The notes: a model not told the origin generated them from the letters alone. A DNA stretch of 64,000 nt from Cristatella mucedo (GCA_009760855.2 WPIO01000269.1:1-64000), one strand, 5' to 3'; shown: positions 1 to 12,130, numbered from the stretch's first letter. Translations and numbers: made by a program.

Positions 1-58
1 CCTTACTTGAGTAAAAGTGTGTTGTGCAATAGCCACTCGATCGTGGCTTCAATCGCTG

Positions 59-84
59 CATATATATATATATATACACACAAC

Positions 85-117
<33 letters not shown>
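59..117. repeat. (TA)n microsatellite, interrupted
   Basis: AT dinucleotide run broken by a short ACACACAACATAA stretch. The matching run in copy 2 (57751-57827) is longer and pure, so the repeat changed length after the duplication. Confidence 0.95.
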
Positions 118-119
<2 letters not shown>

Positions 120-523
120 TGTCCCTAAAAAAATATTGAGTTCATATTTGAGGGTGCTACATTAAATGCTCTTATTATTTCATTATTATTATTATTTTTT
201 TTATTACTAGACTCTCCTCCCAACCACTCTCCGGTTTTACCTTGCCCCTGGCAGGTCTGCCAATGGCCATTCCACTGGCTATCTAAAGGCTAGCACCAGC
301 AGAAAGACGGCTTGCTTCGTCTACTCTTTACAACAAAGTATCGTGAGCCAACCAACAAAGCAAAACTAAACATTACACAGGCGAACCTTTGTTAACACAC
401 AAAAAAGGGGATGTAAGTCACTCTTTCGGTCAGTCAGTACCTGGCTAATCGTCCAAGGACAATTGCGAACCTTCGCCTTGGATGCATGTGACTTGATCAT
501 AAAGCAGCTGCCTGCCACCGTCG

Positions 524-660
524 TATGGCTCAGGGGTTAAGATGCTAGCCCTTGATGACCGGGCTTAAGGTGAAAGCATTTTATAAGCAAGATCTTGGGT
601 TCCGACTGTGAAGCATCTTGAAGCGCCTGGATTTAAATCAAGTTCTCTTAGGGCGGCATA
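524..660 (+). mobile_element. tRNA-derived SINE with L2-type tail (SINE-2)
   Basis: The head looks like a pol III promoter: GGCTCAGGGGTTAAGATGC resembles an A box and GGGTTCCGACTG a decayed B box. The tail reads GAAGCGCCTGGATTTAAATC, then AGTTCTCTTAGGGCGGCATAC. This matches the 3' hairpin tail of the L2 elements in this window and of the other SINE-2 copies (5442, 14052, 39240, 47035, 52075). A second copy of this insertion lies at about 58220-58370 in the duplication. Confidence 0.6.
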
Positions 661-1242
661 CAATTAAGGTATTTGTCTACTCTGGTATCGGTATGAACCA
701 AGAATAAGCCCTAGGAAGGACCCAACGAACAGCTCGACTAAGGGTCGAGTGGAGTGAAGCAACCACTTAATGTAAATTTTCAGCAACCCTCTGTCTCTGC
801 TCTTATCCACTGTGCCCGGGCCATGGTGTTGATGAATGCCAAGATGAAATACGTGTCTTTGAGCCACCCAAAGCCGGTGCCACGAAACGCTTCTGCACTA
901 TTCGAAAGCTTCTAGCCGGCTGCCCACAGGTGGTAGTACCGTCATGCATCCTTCCCAGATCGAAGGGCAGGCTAGCTCAGCAGTGTGACCATGAGCTGAC
1001 AGTATCGCATGAGGTTTCTCTGTTAGTAAGTCAACAAAGACTAAGTGAGTGTGACACAAGAGAGATTTCAATAGCAAACTTCAAGCCTTAGTGATATTGG
1101 ATTAGCATAATATATTAAACAGACTTCGAGTAGCTTGGAATAGCTACTCAGGAGGCTTGAAAGGATCAGCCACAGTCGGCAGCTGAAGAATACATATCGT
1201 TACATAGGAATTTTTCTGAGATTCAGTTCCACAATCTAGAAT

Positions 1243-2117
1243 AATAATAATAATAATATTGCACTTGATAAAGCGCCCTAGAGAACTCAATCTCTTTCTA
1301 GGCGAATTACATTTGCTGCAAAGGGAAATGCAATTGAATGGTAAGTAAAATCATGCTTGAAAAACAATCAAAATGAATAACATGGTTAGGGTGATATGCA
1401 CAGGGTCAGCATGCAAATGTGGTTAGTGGCAGCATGCATAGTGTCAGCAGGCATAAGCACATCAACGACGAATCACAGGGACCCACTAAATGCTGTCCTA
1501 AATCGGTGTATTTTTAAGTTTCTTTTAAATGTGGTCAGGTCAGGGGATTTTCTGACGCTGGTCGGAAGGGAGTTTTCGGGTTTGGGAGCATACGAACCTA
1601 ATGCATGATCTCCAAACGAAGTAAGGTTTGTACTAGGTATTTGTTGACTGTTGGAATCCGAAAAGCGGGTGATACGATGCTTGGCCTGATGGGGTAATAT
1701 TTCTGAGAGATAGGCCGGAGCCATTGAATAAAGTGATCTAAAAGTGAGCAACAAAACCTTAAAGTCAATCCATTGCTTGATTGATAGCCAGTGCAGGTCG
1801 GCCAAATGTGGTGTAACGTGGCAACTGCCATGCTCACGACAGACAAGCCTAGCTGCAGAGTTTTGCACCAGCTGCAATCGCCTGATCGCACATGCAGGTA
1901 GGCCAGTAAGCGGTGAGTTGCAGAAGTCGAGACGGGATGTCACGAATGTATGGACCAACTTAGATGTGGTATCCTTATCTAAGCGAGCCCTAATTTTAGC
2001 AATCTTATGAAGCTGGAAATAGGCAGATTTGACTGTGGGGCTGACATGGTCGTCTAACGAGAGGTCGCTTTGGAATATGGTGGAGTTGGTTATAATGCGA
2101 CTGTCGACAGTGGTTTT
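1243..2117 (-). mobile_element. L2-clade LINE fragment, family I: RT C-terminus and 3' tail
   Basis: On the minus strand, bases 1473-1958 stay open for 161 codons. They encode the C-terminal part of an L2-clade polyprotein, with SRLDFCNSPLTGLPACAI, LQLVQNSAARLV, a DLHWL motif, APAYLSE and NSLP in the usual order. The 3' tail at 1243-1345 contains the hairpin AAGCGCC / GGCG(C)TT around AGAGATTGAGTTCTCT and ends in (ATT)n. The endonuclease and the catalytic part of the reverse transcriptase are missing (5' truncation), so the copy is dead. The right end fades out near 2117. Confidence 0.9.
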
Positions 2118-3384
2118 TTAATCATGAGAAAGGAATGACTAATCTTTTTCATCAGATGACCTGTGGGAACTAGGAAATTAAAACTGGTCCGTTAAATCAG
2201 CTAGGCAAGGAGGAGCCAAGTCAGTGCTGATCCTTTGCCTAAGTGTAAGAATTGTCGCCTGTATCCATTGATCAACAGGTAGATATTGCAGGTCCACTAG
2301 CAATGGAGGAACGTGGAAGCTAGTATATCGCCTGCAGCAGGTTCGTCAATCGTACTAGAGTACATTGCAATGTGAAAGCAAGGAGCTACCCTAAGCAGCT
2401 GTTAGCCCCACGTCTGCGATGACTGCTGGGAAAAGACTGCAATTTTTAGAGACCTCTTAACGAAAACGAGAAAAATTGGAAGCAAGAGAAGACTGAGAAT
2501 TCGTTAAAATGTTTACCCATAGAAGATCGCCTACCACTTATTTAGGAGATCTGTTCTATATGCTGAATGACCAGTGGCTGGCTGCTCTGGCATAGATAGC
2601 AGAGCAAGTTGTTCTCACATAGAGGAGGTGCAGGAGCAGCCCGGAGCATCAAGCTTCAAAACACCAGCACTCTGTCATTAGAGTGTTGGCCATACCAACT
2701 GTACCCGGAAGTGAACCCTTAAAGGTCTCAGCTTGGCGTAACCAATCTTCGTCCGAACCGAATCCCGGCATATCGTGATAATGCACACAGGTTATGTGCT
2801 TAATTTTGAATCCGAAGCAAATCGAAATGATTTCGACAGCAGTGGTCGGCAGCTAAATTCACATCAATGGCAAGAACTAAGCTGTTTTTAAGTGTAATGA
2901 AACTCCACCTCCAAGGTTTGACATTAGAAGTTTGCATGCGTATGCAAATATAAAGCACTCCAAAAAATCTAAGCCGATGTGAATACCAAATTCAAAGTCT
3001 CCTGCAGGTCTTGTAGAGGCTGTTTGGGCAGAAAGTGCAATAGCGTTCATCATCAACGGATAGAACAACAATTATATTGTACCTTAATAACAAGCCAAGA
3101 CGTACCGCATACCTCACAGTATCCCTATTTTTAAAACATATTTCTCCATCATGTTTTGAGAGCAAACTGTGTCTCTCAGTAACAGTTTTTATGAGCCTCA
3201 ACCAGACTAGTCAGAACCATTGGAGCTGTGTCAGTGTGGAAACATGACTCGGCTAATCACTCCAGCACGTCAGCTTATGTTACTATGTTACATACGTTTT
3301 TTGGTTTATTTCTAATCGCCATCGGTTGCTTTCATGTATACCATAGGCTTCAACTGGACATAGCGGCTCCTCTTCAGCTTCCTG
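2118..3384. other. Unassigned sequence, absent from the second duplicate
   Basis: About 1.27 kb with no reading frame, repeat or RNA gene that I recognise. Short open frames on the minus strand (2877-3201) look like chance: no family motif and no splice-site pattern. It lies inside the interval missing from the copy starting at 57695. Confidence 0.5.
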
Positions 3385-5400
3385 GCATTTAATGTAATGT
3401 AATCTATCTCTGTCGGTAACACCACAAAGTCATTAAGACCATGTGGGTGTTAGGCAGAAGAATTTTGTTTAGCCCACTCACAGCCAAAGCTGCCTTCGGT
3501 CTTCATTCGGTAGCCAACACACTTCGTCTCAAGCAAGAAAGGGAAAGTGGAAAGTATTGCAGAGTTAGGAGAGCAGTTGAGGTCGTGGGTTGCATAGAAG
3601 TGGCAGCTCAGGACTGCTGAAAGGATGTGCCATAGTTGGCAGTAGGAGAGTAGTTATCGTTGAGGAAGAATGGTGGAAGCGAGTTCCACAGTCTATGAGC
3701 TGCAGAGCTAAAGCTTCTGTAGCCAACGGTCTTTAAGCCGAGGAATGGGACGGCTAATTTATTGTCCACATAGGACCTGAGGGTGCGAACAGGCTGAATC
3801 TGAGGCAGCAGTTCAGCTAGGTTAGAGGGAGCAAAGCAATGGCAGGCCTTGTGGGTCAGCTCAAGAATTTCGCTATGTGTTGGTTGCTTAACAGGCAACC
3901 ATCCTAGCTCCTTTAGCCAAAGAGACATGAGCACAAACCACTGGGACGTGGAAACTAATCCTGCAGCCATATTCAAATTCTGCTGCAGTGGATTTATAGC
4001 TTTATATGGCAGCCCATCCAAAAGGGAAATACAATAATCAAGCCGAGACAGAACTAAAGAACTAGTTTATTTTTTTACAAGCAACAGTGGGCGACACCTC
4101 AAATTTTTGGAAAGGGACGAGATGTGATGGCTAGCTGTAGAGGCAAACTTCTTACTGAAGCTTTTGAAATTAAGGCAGCTGTCGAAAACGGCCCCTAAAT
4201 TTCAAGAACGTGGTGATGGTCGATAAATAGCATTACCTATTAGAAGAGCAAAGCTTTTTAATCCAGCCACATGCTTAGGGTGTCATGTGAGCAGCAGTTG
4301 GGTTTTATCATCATTTAATTTCAGGAAGTTTTCCGACATCCAAGATCGAACGTCGACAAGGCAAGCAATCAGTTTATCAGCTGCCGCAGCAGATTCCGAC
4401 GGTTTCAACGACAAATACAAGTGAGTATCGTCAGCATTGAAGTGATATTATATTCCATGGCCCATAATCTTTTTACACAGAGGTTGTGTAGAGATGGAGA
4501 ACAGCAAGGGACTGAGTACAGACCCTTGAGGGACTCCATGGGTGACCCTTCTCGTGTGTGAGACCTGACACGACACAGATTGAACACGATCAGACAAGTA
4601 TGATTTAAACAATGCCAATGCTTCGTCTGCCAGACCGATCCTTATTCACAATGGTTCAAGCAGAACATCGTGATCAATGGTGTCGAAGGCCAAGACAGAT
4701 CTAGCAGAGCTAGGGCAATGACATTCCCATCGTCATTGCCACGTAGAATGTCATTGTTAACATGGAAGAGAGCAGTTTCAGTGGGTTGCTGCATCTTGAA
4801 CCCTTATTGAAATTTTTGTGATATTCCATTATTTTAAATGTGTTCAACCAGCTGCTTAGCGACAATTCTTCAAGAATCTTTGATAAGAAAGGAAGAAGGG
4901 AAATTGGGCAATAGTTTGCTAGGACCTCTGTGTCTAATCCAGGCTTTTCAAGAATGGGTCTAACAATTGCCGATTTGAAGGACTTTGGGAAGACCCATTT
5001 TTCCAAAGAATAATTAAAAATCTTGGTTACGGCAGGGCTAAGTGGTTCTGCCAGTGAAGACCACAGAGATGAAGGTATAGGGTCTTCAGGAGACGAACTC
5101 TTTTTGCTAGACCTTATTAAGGCAGCCACATCGCATGCAGAAACACCAGAGAACTTTTTAAGGAATGTCACAGGTTGAGGAACCGCGATTCCTGTAGTCG
5201 GAGGGGGCTTAATAGAGGCACGAATGTGTGCAATTTTTTTTTATCAGTAAAGAAGGCTGAACACTTTTCGGCTGAGCCCTTAATATCTGGCGAGTCAGAC
5301 CTCACAGCATTGGCCACTAAATGGTTTACTGTCTTTAATCTGATTTGTATACGACTAGCAGGAATTCAGCTTAAGAATTTATTGCATATAAGCTAATAAG
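3385..5400 (-). mobile_element. L2-clade LINE fragment, family II (RT, 3' region)
   Basis: Minus-strand L2 element with a tail different from family I. It ends at 3385-3402 in short ACATT-type repeats next to a motif reading TGTGGTGTTACCGACAGAGA. The coding remnants run, in minus order, from 5171 (a region before the RT fingers with SSKKSSSPEDPIPSSLWSSL) through NYCPISLLPFLSKILEEL to the C-terminal part at 3608-4021. Several frameshifts and stops break it, and the endonuclease end is missing. Copy 2 keeps only the part matching 4022 onward. Confidence 0.88.
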
Positions 5401-5441
5401 GTATTGGACTCACTAAATAGTGAAAGCCTGCCCCACTGGTT

Positions 5442-5565
5442 TGGCTCAGCTGTAGAGCCTGGAACCACAGGGGTCCTGAGCTTGAGCCCTTAGACACGTG
5501 TGTCGCAGCTAGATAGAGATTAAGTTCTCTTCTGGCTCCAATTGACTTAACTTTTTTAATAGGTC
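5442..5565 (+). mobile_element. SINE-2 copy
   Basis: Starts with TGGTTTGGCTCAGCTGTAGA (A-box-like), then GGGGTCCTGAGCTTGAGCCC in the B-box position. It ends with a tail containing AGATAGAGATTAAGTTCTCT, which resembles the L2 family I hairpin loop. A second copy lies at 60848-60985. Confidence 0.6.
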
Positions 5566-5856
5566 TAATAAGTGCTCCAGATCACACACAACTAGTACGT
5601 TAATTTGCACTGTCAAGAATTAGCGTTTCATAGGAACACTGCCATGAGGACCAAAGCTCGAATCTCCTAAGCGAACCGTTGCAGGCAGTCTTCAAGCCCG
5701 CCTATACAGTATAAAACCTTCGGGGTTCTGAATGACAAGCATGAGGGCACATAATCGACATCAAGGTGAGAGACGAGAGACGTTTGACAGTACGAGATGC
5801 GACCACGGTCTGCCTGTTCACGAGTCGACGGTCTAGTTTCAAGAAACGTTTAATGA

Positions 5857-6116
5857 TAAGAATAATAATATTAATGCACTTGATAAAGTGCTACCAGAGA
5901 ACTCAATCTCTTCCGAGGTGCCTAACTTTTGCTGCAAAGGGAAATGCAATTTAATGGTGAGTAAAATCATGGTTGAAATACAAACAAAATGAATAAAATG
6001 GTTACGGGTGACAAGCACAGGGTCAGCATGCAAATGTGGTTATTGGCAGCATGCACAGTGTCAGCATGCATAAGCACATCACGGACGAATCAAAGTGACC
6101 CACTAAATGCTATCTA
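5857..6116 (-). mobile_element. L2 family I 3' tail fragment
   Basis: Minus-strand tail: (ATT)n, the hairpin with GAGAACTCAATCTC in its centre, then the conserved stretch that includes GGGTCAGCATGCAAATGTGG. It is cut at 6116, where a plus-strand L2 piece begins, giving a tail-to-tail arrangement. Confidence 0.85.
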
Positions 6117-7112
6117 GGAAGCAGCCTATGAGCATCACGAATTTTCTACACTCACTTTCTTCATGTACTGATGACATATGCAAATGGCTAGCAGCAGATT
6201 TTTTAAAACTAAACGTTGGTAGCACTAGCTTACTAGTTATGGGCCAACCCAGTGTAATTCAAAAACTGGAAAGGCTGAAGCTCAAAACTGGTTCTGCCAG
6301 CATATCTCCGTTTGAATCAGCTGGAAATTTGCGTATCATGTTCTAAAGTGACCTTTAGTTAGACGACCACTTCAGCTCCACAGTCAAGCCTGATTACTTT
6401 CAAGCGTGCTTAAATAAGGATACCACTTCAAAGTTGGTCCATGCATCTGTGACCTCCCTTCTTTACTTCTGTAACTCACTGCTTGCTGGCCTACCAGCAT
6501 ATGTACAAAAGAGAGCCTACAGCTGGTGCAAAACTCCACAGCTAAGCTTGTCTGTCGTGAACGCCGGAATAGCCACATCACACCACTTCTTGCTGATTTG
6601 CACTGGCTACCAATGAAGCAACGATTCGAATTTAACGTTCTGTCGCTCACTTTTAAGTCACTTCATTCTTTGGCTCCAGCCTATCTCTCAGATCTACTTC
6701 TGCACCTGGCTAAGCATCGCACTAATGGCTTTTGGGAATCTAACCATTGGCCGAGACCTCGTACTAACCTCATATCCTTGGGGGACCAGAGATTTAGTTC
6801 GTATAGCCCAACTCCTGAAACTCACCCCAGACATGCTTCAGAACCTCCATTAACTTGACCACATTAAAAAGAACTAAAACGCATACCTGCCAAGGACAGA
6901 CTTTAGTGGGTCCCGGTGATTGCTCCTTCGTGTGGTAAGGTGTGCTGACACTGTTCATGTCACCCCTAACCATGTTATTCATGTTGTTCAGCAAGCATGA
7001 TAGTACTCATCATTCAATCGCGTTTCCCTTTGCAGCGAATGTTAAGCGCCTAAAAACACACTCAATTATCTGATAGCGCTTTATCAAGTGCATCATTATT
7101 ACTATTAAAGAA
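6117..7112 (+). mobile_element. L2 LINE fragment: RT palm end to 3' tail
   Basis: Plus-strand remnants: CTDDICKWLAADFLKLNVG and LLVMGQPS (after the RT palm), then NSLLAGLPAY and MQNSTAKLVCRERRNSHITP, APAYLSDLLLHLAKHR, and a 3' tail near 7040-7112 with the family I hairpin and ATTATTACTATT end. Frames shift between 6346, 6434 and 6526, so it is a pseudogene. In the other duplicate (61536 on) an extra 48 bp carries FYTDDN at the position of the RT active-site box; copy 1 has lost this. Confidence 0.85.
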
Positions 7113-7345
7113 ATGGTACAACGAATGGTCATCTGCATAGAACTAAAAGCCTTATTGTGCATGCCGCTCAAATAGGCAAAAGGGAGTGCCTACATCATGA
7201 AAAGAACTGGACAAGTGACAGATCCATGAGGTACCCAATATTTTAGAACTTCCTCAGATGATCTCTGTCTATTATTTTCAATATTGGGGAGTCTCCAACT
7301 GAGGTAGGACCTGAACTATTGCAATCCCGTACCAGTGATGCTTTT
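7113..7345 (-). mobile_element. L2 RT fragment, opposite orientation
   Basis: The reverse complement matches the RT region just before the active-site box seen at about 51100-51310 (shared GACAGATCCATGAGGTACCC-like and TTGGGGAGTCTC-like segments). It directly abuts the 3' end of the preceding plus-strand L2. The same arrangement recurs at 10404-10660 and inside the 33.5-38.8 kb array. Confidence 0.7.
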
Positions 7346-8476
7346 ACTGCTCACAACATCGATGTGCCGATTAATATATGTGGAAACAAAAATATAAACA
7401 TTCAAATGCTGGCTTAGCTGCATATATATGACAACTATTCTAGATCTGCTTTTCACAGCACATCACGGGAGTGTTAAACAACTCATACTTTGAATACTGT
7501 AGTGCTTGGCTGAAGTAGTGTGGCAATGTAAACAGTTTAACATATATAACAAGGGAAATTTCCAGTCACCCATGCTGTCCAGATGGCAGAAATATTCTCT
7601 TCCGAGATGACATTAGGCTGCTCATCTGAAATTGCGAAAACGTACTCAAATCCAAAGCAAGGGCAGATAAAGGTATCTGAAATGTATAGACATCCAGGAT
7701 CACAAAATTCAAGTTAGCAAGCCATAATCTCACATTTTACACTAATATGGGCATCCGTGGTACAAGCCACTTAATAGTAATGGGTCACTGGAATACATGG
7801 GCCGTGAAGACCAGTCGACTCAATGAGCTTACAAAGAGCATAGCTTGAATTGAACAGCGATTTACTTAGCCACGATCCCAACTGTTTGCGATCGACCTTA
7901 TTCGCAAATCGAAATGATACACAGCGAGACTATTCACGGCACTCCTGGTGGTGCAACTGTTACCAGCTCGGAAAAAGAGCGCCTAAGGTGGCAAGCAGAC
8001 TTCCAACATGCGTCATGCTGACCTGAGATGGTGCGGTAGTCATAAAATGCAATTCCGCTGTGTCAATTCAAATGGTCCTGCGATGTATGCAAGCCAACTT
8101 GAGAAACGATAACAAGCGACCACATGCCTCTAGCCGGCAGTGCGGGAAGCAGCTGCTGCAGACTTCCGTTAGTGCCGGCCCACAAGCTTCGACGAATCCT
8201 ATTGGTCAGATCCGTTGGCCAGCCTGCCATTTCCCTACCGACGAAAGAATTCCAAGTATTTTGAACTTACACCGGATATTTAAGCAACAGTAAATGTGGA
8301 TAGCTTGTTATTAGCCCTGCTTACTAACCGATAGCTCAAGATGGTGTTTTCAAACTCCCTAGTAGCCTCTTCTGTGCTGTCGGAGTAATACAAATACCGA
8401 GAATATTACCACACTTAATAAAAAAAGAGACATCAGAGCAAAATTTCTTTATTGGTGATTTAAATTTGACGCTAAG
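7346..8476. repeat. Spacer of composite repeat
   Basis: About 1.1 kb between the reversed L2 piece and the tRNA-like array. Parts recur at 10660-11345 and 33520-33750 (for example GAACAGCGATTTACTTA and CCAAACTGTTTGCGATCG-like blocks), so it belongs to a repeated composite unit. A 77-codon frame at 8060-8293 is also open at 63525-63758, but those two regions are recent duplicates, so this is weak evidence for coding. Confidence 0.6.
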
Positions 8477-9440
8477 GAAACACGATCGGATATTTGAAAA
8501 CCATTCGTCTGGCTATTGGAAAGCTTGCTGTAGATTTCTAATTGGTGAGCCTTTATGGGTCACCAGGTAAGTCGGTTGCTCTCACGGCTTGACTACCGAG
8601 GTCTCGGGTTGGACTCCTGTGGTACACGATTTTTGATGCAAACAGCGGTTAAAGCCCTAAGGAATCTGCTTTCGCTGTACAAAAAGAGACTGTTAAATCA
8701 GCTTTTTACCTGGATGAGCTGTGGTGGCTCCTTTAGACAGTTGCTTTTACGAACACTTTCCACAGGTAGTCGGTTCAATTCCAGCGATTGGCAATCCTGT
8801 ATCGCCATGGCAAGTTGTGGTTGAAGCCATGAAGGGTCTTGTGGTGCTGAACACGATGAGGATGATTAATCAGCTAGCATTTTATGTTTTTGATTGGTTA
8901 GCTTGAAAGGAACACTAGGTAAAGTCGTTGCTTTCATGACCACTTTCCCGAGAACGTAGGTTCAATTTCTGTGGTGGATGACACTTTATTGACACTGCAA
9001 GCAGTGGTCAGAGCTGTAAAGAATCTTCTTTCACTGTACAAAAAAGATTGTTAAACCAGCTATGATTTTCTTTTGGGGAAACGTGATGGCCCATTTGGTA
9101 AGACGTAGGCTTTCACCACCACTTTCCCCTGGTCGTGGGTTGTACTGCTGCAGTGGGCAATCCTTTATCATTACGGCAAGCTATGGTTAAATCTGTGAAG
9201 GGTCATTTGTCGCTGTACAAGAAGAGGTATTTTAATCAGGTAAGATTTTTCTTTTCTTTGGTTAGCCGTGAATGCACGCTAGGTAAGGCGGTTGCTTTCA
9301 CGACTTTGGTCCTGAGTTCATGTGTTAGATTCCAGTGGTGGGTGATCATTAAGCAAAACTGCAAGTGGAGATAAAAATCGTAAAGGCTCTTCTGTCGCCA
9401 TTCAAAAAGAGGCTTTTAAATCACCTAGGATTTTTCTTAA
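8477..9440 (+). repeat. Array of tRNA-like units (SINE-1 monomers)
   Basis: Starts with the marker GAAACACGATCGGATATTTG, followed by about five diverged units of 170-190 bp near 8545, 8725, 8900, 9085 and 9265. A unit runs from a GAGCC/GTGAGCC head (A-box-like), through GGTCGTGGGTT and ATTCC (B-box-like), a GGTGGGCGATCCTTTATCGC block, to a CTGTACAAAAAGAGGCTGTT end. The units are not canonical tRNA genes: stems are imperfect and there is no clear anticodon loop. Confidence 0.75.
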
Positions 9441-9620
9441 CCATACTCGCACACATACTCTATGCACATCGCCTCAAACCATGTTAATCATGTTATTTAT
9501 CAAGCACGACACCACTCACAATTCCTTCTTGTTTTAATTGCACCAAATGTAAAGCGTGTAGATAGTGATTGAGTTCTTTGAGGGAGCTCTATAAATTATG
9601 TAATTAACATTAATAATAGC
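9440..9620 (+). mobile_element. L2-type 3' tail attached to the tRNA-like array
   Basis: Reads the conserved L2 family I tail (CATGTTAATCATGTTATTTA region, then AAGCGTGTAGATAGTGATTGAGTTC and an AT-rich end). It follows the last tRNA-like unit without a gap, exactly as at 12130, 34497, 35690, 36880, 37990 and 38695. Confidence 0.7.
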
Positions 9621-9736
9621 CGGTAGGTTGGCTCTGTCAACATTCTCTTTAGTAAAGTTTGCTGCTATCAATATGCTGATGTCATCAATACAACTAGCAA
9701 ATGAGCTGAGATATTTTGACGTGCTACCGGGCTGGC
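9620..9736 (-). mobile_element. Short L2 RT remnant
   Basis: The reverse complement contains the stretch that in better copies follows the RT active site (ATGTCATCAATACAA, AAATGAGCTGAGA). It is only about 115 bp and degenerate. Confidence 0.6.
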
Positions 9737-10403
9737 AATGATCAGAAGCAGTTGGTCCCAGCATGTGTGCCATACCATCTTGACTTCTGTAGGTCACTGC
9801 TTGCTGGCCTACCGGCATGTGCAATCAGGAGCTTACAGCTGGTGCAACACTCCACAGCTAGACTTGTCAATCGTGAACGTCGCAGTTGCCACATTTAAAC
9901 CATTGCTCGCCGACCTCGACTGGCTACCAGTCAAGCAACATACCGACTTCAAAATTGTATTGCTAACTTTTAGGTCATTTAATTTTTTTGCTCAAGCCTA
10001 TCTCTCAAATGTACTCCCTACCGTGCAAAGTATCGTGCCACCACTTTTTCGGGATCCAGCAGTTTGCCAATACCTCGTACAAGCCTTAAATCCTATGGAG
10101 ACCGTGCATTTACTTCTTTTGCCCTCAAAGCTTGGAACTCATTCCCGAGTTGCGTCAGAACATTCCCTAACTCGACCACGTTTAAAAAGAACTTGAAACA
10201 GAACTGTTTAGGACAGCGTTTGGCAGGTCGCTGCGATTCATCCTTCATGAACCACACTTGCTTGCTGCCCCTGCGCATGTTCATGATGTTTGTCAAGTGT
10301 GAAATTACTCACAAATTCAACTTCATTTCCCTTTGCAGAAAATTGCAAGCGCCAAGGAAATGATATACTTCTCCAAGGGTACTTTATTAGGTGCATTTCT
10401 ATT
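9737..10403 (+). mobile_element. L2 family I fragment (RT C-terminus and tail)
   Basis: The plus strand encodes pieces of the L2 C-terminal region in three frames: LLAGLPACAIRSLQLVQHST (9716-9898 frame), LADLDWLPVKQ and AQAYLSN (9738-10196 frame), then SLKSYGDRAFTSFALKAWNS (10064-10363 frame). The 3' hairpin tail runs to about 10403. At least two frameshifts make it a pseudogene. Confidence 0.85.
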
Positions 10404-11349
10404 ATTAATTAAGAAATGTACAGTAGGTAGTCATCTGCATAGATGTGAAAGCCTTGATTAATATTCTTGCATATCACGTCAGCCAAAAGGGAGAGCACAA
10501 ATCATGAATAGAACTGGACCAGTGACAGATCCCTGAGGTAACCCATATTTCAGACATTCCTCAGATGATCTATGTCTACTCATGTCAATATTGGGGAGTC
10601 TCTCACTGAGGTAGAACCTGAACTATTGCAATCCCGTGCCAGTAAGCTTTTAGGTTTGAGCAAATTGAAGTCCCAAATAATTTACGTAGCCAGACAATTA
10701 TAAAAATTAGAATGCTTGCTGAGGCAGCTAATATATGAGAACTATTCCAGATCTAGTTTTGGCAGCACATCACAGCAAGGCAAACAGCTCATATTCTGAA
10801 TACTGTAGCAGTCGGCAAATGTACTGTGGTAGCGTAAACAGTTGCACACACAGAGCTATGAATATGCCTGTCACCCATGCAGTCAAGATTTAGGAAAGGT
10901 GCTCTTCCAAGACGATATACGGTTACAGATCCAAAATCAGAAAAACATACTCAAATCCAAAGCACGGGCAAATGAGTGTTTCTAAAATGTATAGCCATTC
11001 AGATTCACAATTTTGAAGTCGGCAAGCAATAATCCCACGTCGAACACAAATATTGGCATCCGAGATACAAGCCACGTATTACGAATGGGTAGTAGGCATA
11101 CACAGGACTACGTAGAGTGGTTGGCGTAATGAGCTTGCAGAGATCAGACCTGGAATTGAACAGCGATTTACTTACCTATAAACCAAACTGTTTGTGATCG
11201 GCCTTATTGAAAAATCGAAAAGATATACAGCTAGACTATCTAGGGTACTCATTTACGATAGCCGAACTGACATCAGCACATACTGAGAGAGCTTTAGCCG
11301 GCAAGCAGATTCCCAACAGGCCTCCTGCTGACATGAGATTGGTGGAAAG
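10404..11349. repeat. Composite repeat: reversed L2 RT piece plus spacer
   Basis: Bases 10404-10660 are the same minus-strand L2 RT piece as 7113-7345. Bases 10660-11345 match the spacer of the first composite unit. No gene is recognised. Confidence 0.65.
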
Positions 11350-12130
11350 CAAACACGATCGGATATTTGAGAACCTTCTACCCGGTAGCTGGAAAGTTGG
11401 CCGCAGGTTTCGAATAACCGAGCCGTAATAGCTCAGTAATTAAGCCGGTTCCTTTCACGACCTCGGCTCCGAGGTCTTGCATTCAGTCCTTCCAGTGGGA
11501 AATTCTTTATAGCTACTACAAGCGGCGGTGAAAGTCGTAAACTCTCTTCTGTCGCTTTACAAAAAGAGGCTGTTTATTCAGCTAGCAATTTGTTCTGTTT
11601 TCGTTTGGTTAGCCTGGATTGAGCACTGGGTAAATGTGATGCTTTTACGACCACTTTTCTGAAGTCGTGGGCTCGTTTCCTATGGGGGAGCCATCGTTAA
11701 TCGCCACTGCAAGGCTTGGTGAAAGACATAAACGCTCTTCTGTCGCTAAACAAAAGAAGCTTTTCCATCAGGAATGATTTTTATGTTGAGTCGTGATGAG
11801 GCGCTACCAAAGATGGTTGCTTTCACAACCTCGGTCCCGAGGTCGTGGGTTAGATTCCTTCCCTGTGCTAGCCTGTATCGCCTCTGCAAGCGGTGGTGAA
11901 AGTCGTACAGGCTCTTCTGGCGCTGCACAAAAAGAGGCAGTTTTAAATTAGGTAGGCTTATTTTTTGGTGAGCCACGAGTGCTTACTGGAAAAAGCTGTT
12001 TCTTTCACGATCTCGTTTCTTAGTTCGTGCGGTCGTTTCCTGCAGTGGGCGATCCTATATCGCATGGGCAATCGGTGCTGAATGCCGTACACGATCTTCC
12101 GGCGCTATATAAAAGGAGCCGCTTAATTAG
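11350..12130 (+). repeat. Array of four tRNA-like units (SINE-1 monomers)
   Basis: Starts with the AAACACGATCGGATATTTG marker, then four units near 11420, 11610, 11795 and 11965. The first has the best A-box-like head (GAGCCGTAATAGCTCAGTAA). The units follow the A-B-C-D order of the 33.7-38.8 kb array: the first carries TTAAGCCGGTTCC, the second a CCACTTTTCTGAAGTCGTGG core, the third ACCTCGGTCCCGAGGTCGTG, the fourth a truncated head. Confidence 0.8.

Larger units (their letters stand above)
1..8535. repeat. Segmental duplication, copy 1
   Basis: Direct repeat of 57695-64000. Bases 1-1725 match 57695-59420 and 4022-8535 match 59440-64000, nearly base for base by eye, including L2 pieces, SINEs and an AT microsatellite. 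Copy 1 has about 2.3 kb (roughly 1733-4020) that copy 2 lacks. Copy 2 has about 48 bp (near 61536-61585) that copy 1 lacks. Copy 1 probably also extends left of the window. Confidence 0.92.

Noticed and set aside
664-867. 67-codon minus-strand frame
   Set aside because: No motif, no conservation beyond the recent duplicate, and it overlaps the end of a SINE.
8060-8293. 77-codon frame also open at 63525-63758
   Set aside because: The two loci are recent duplicates, so shared openness is expected. No motif, and the related composite unit at 10.4-11.3 kb has no such frame.
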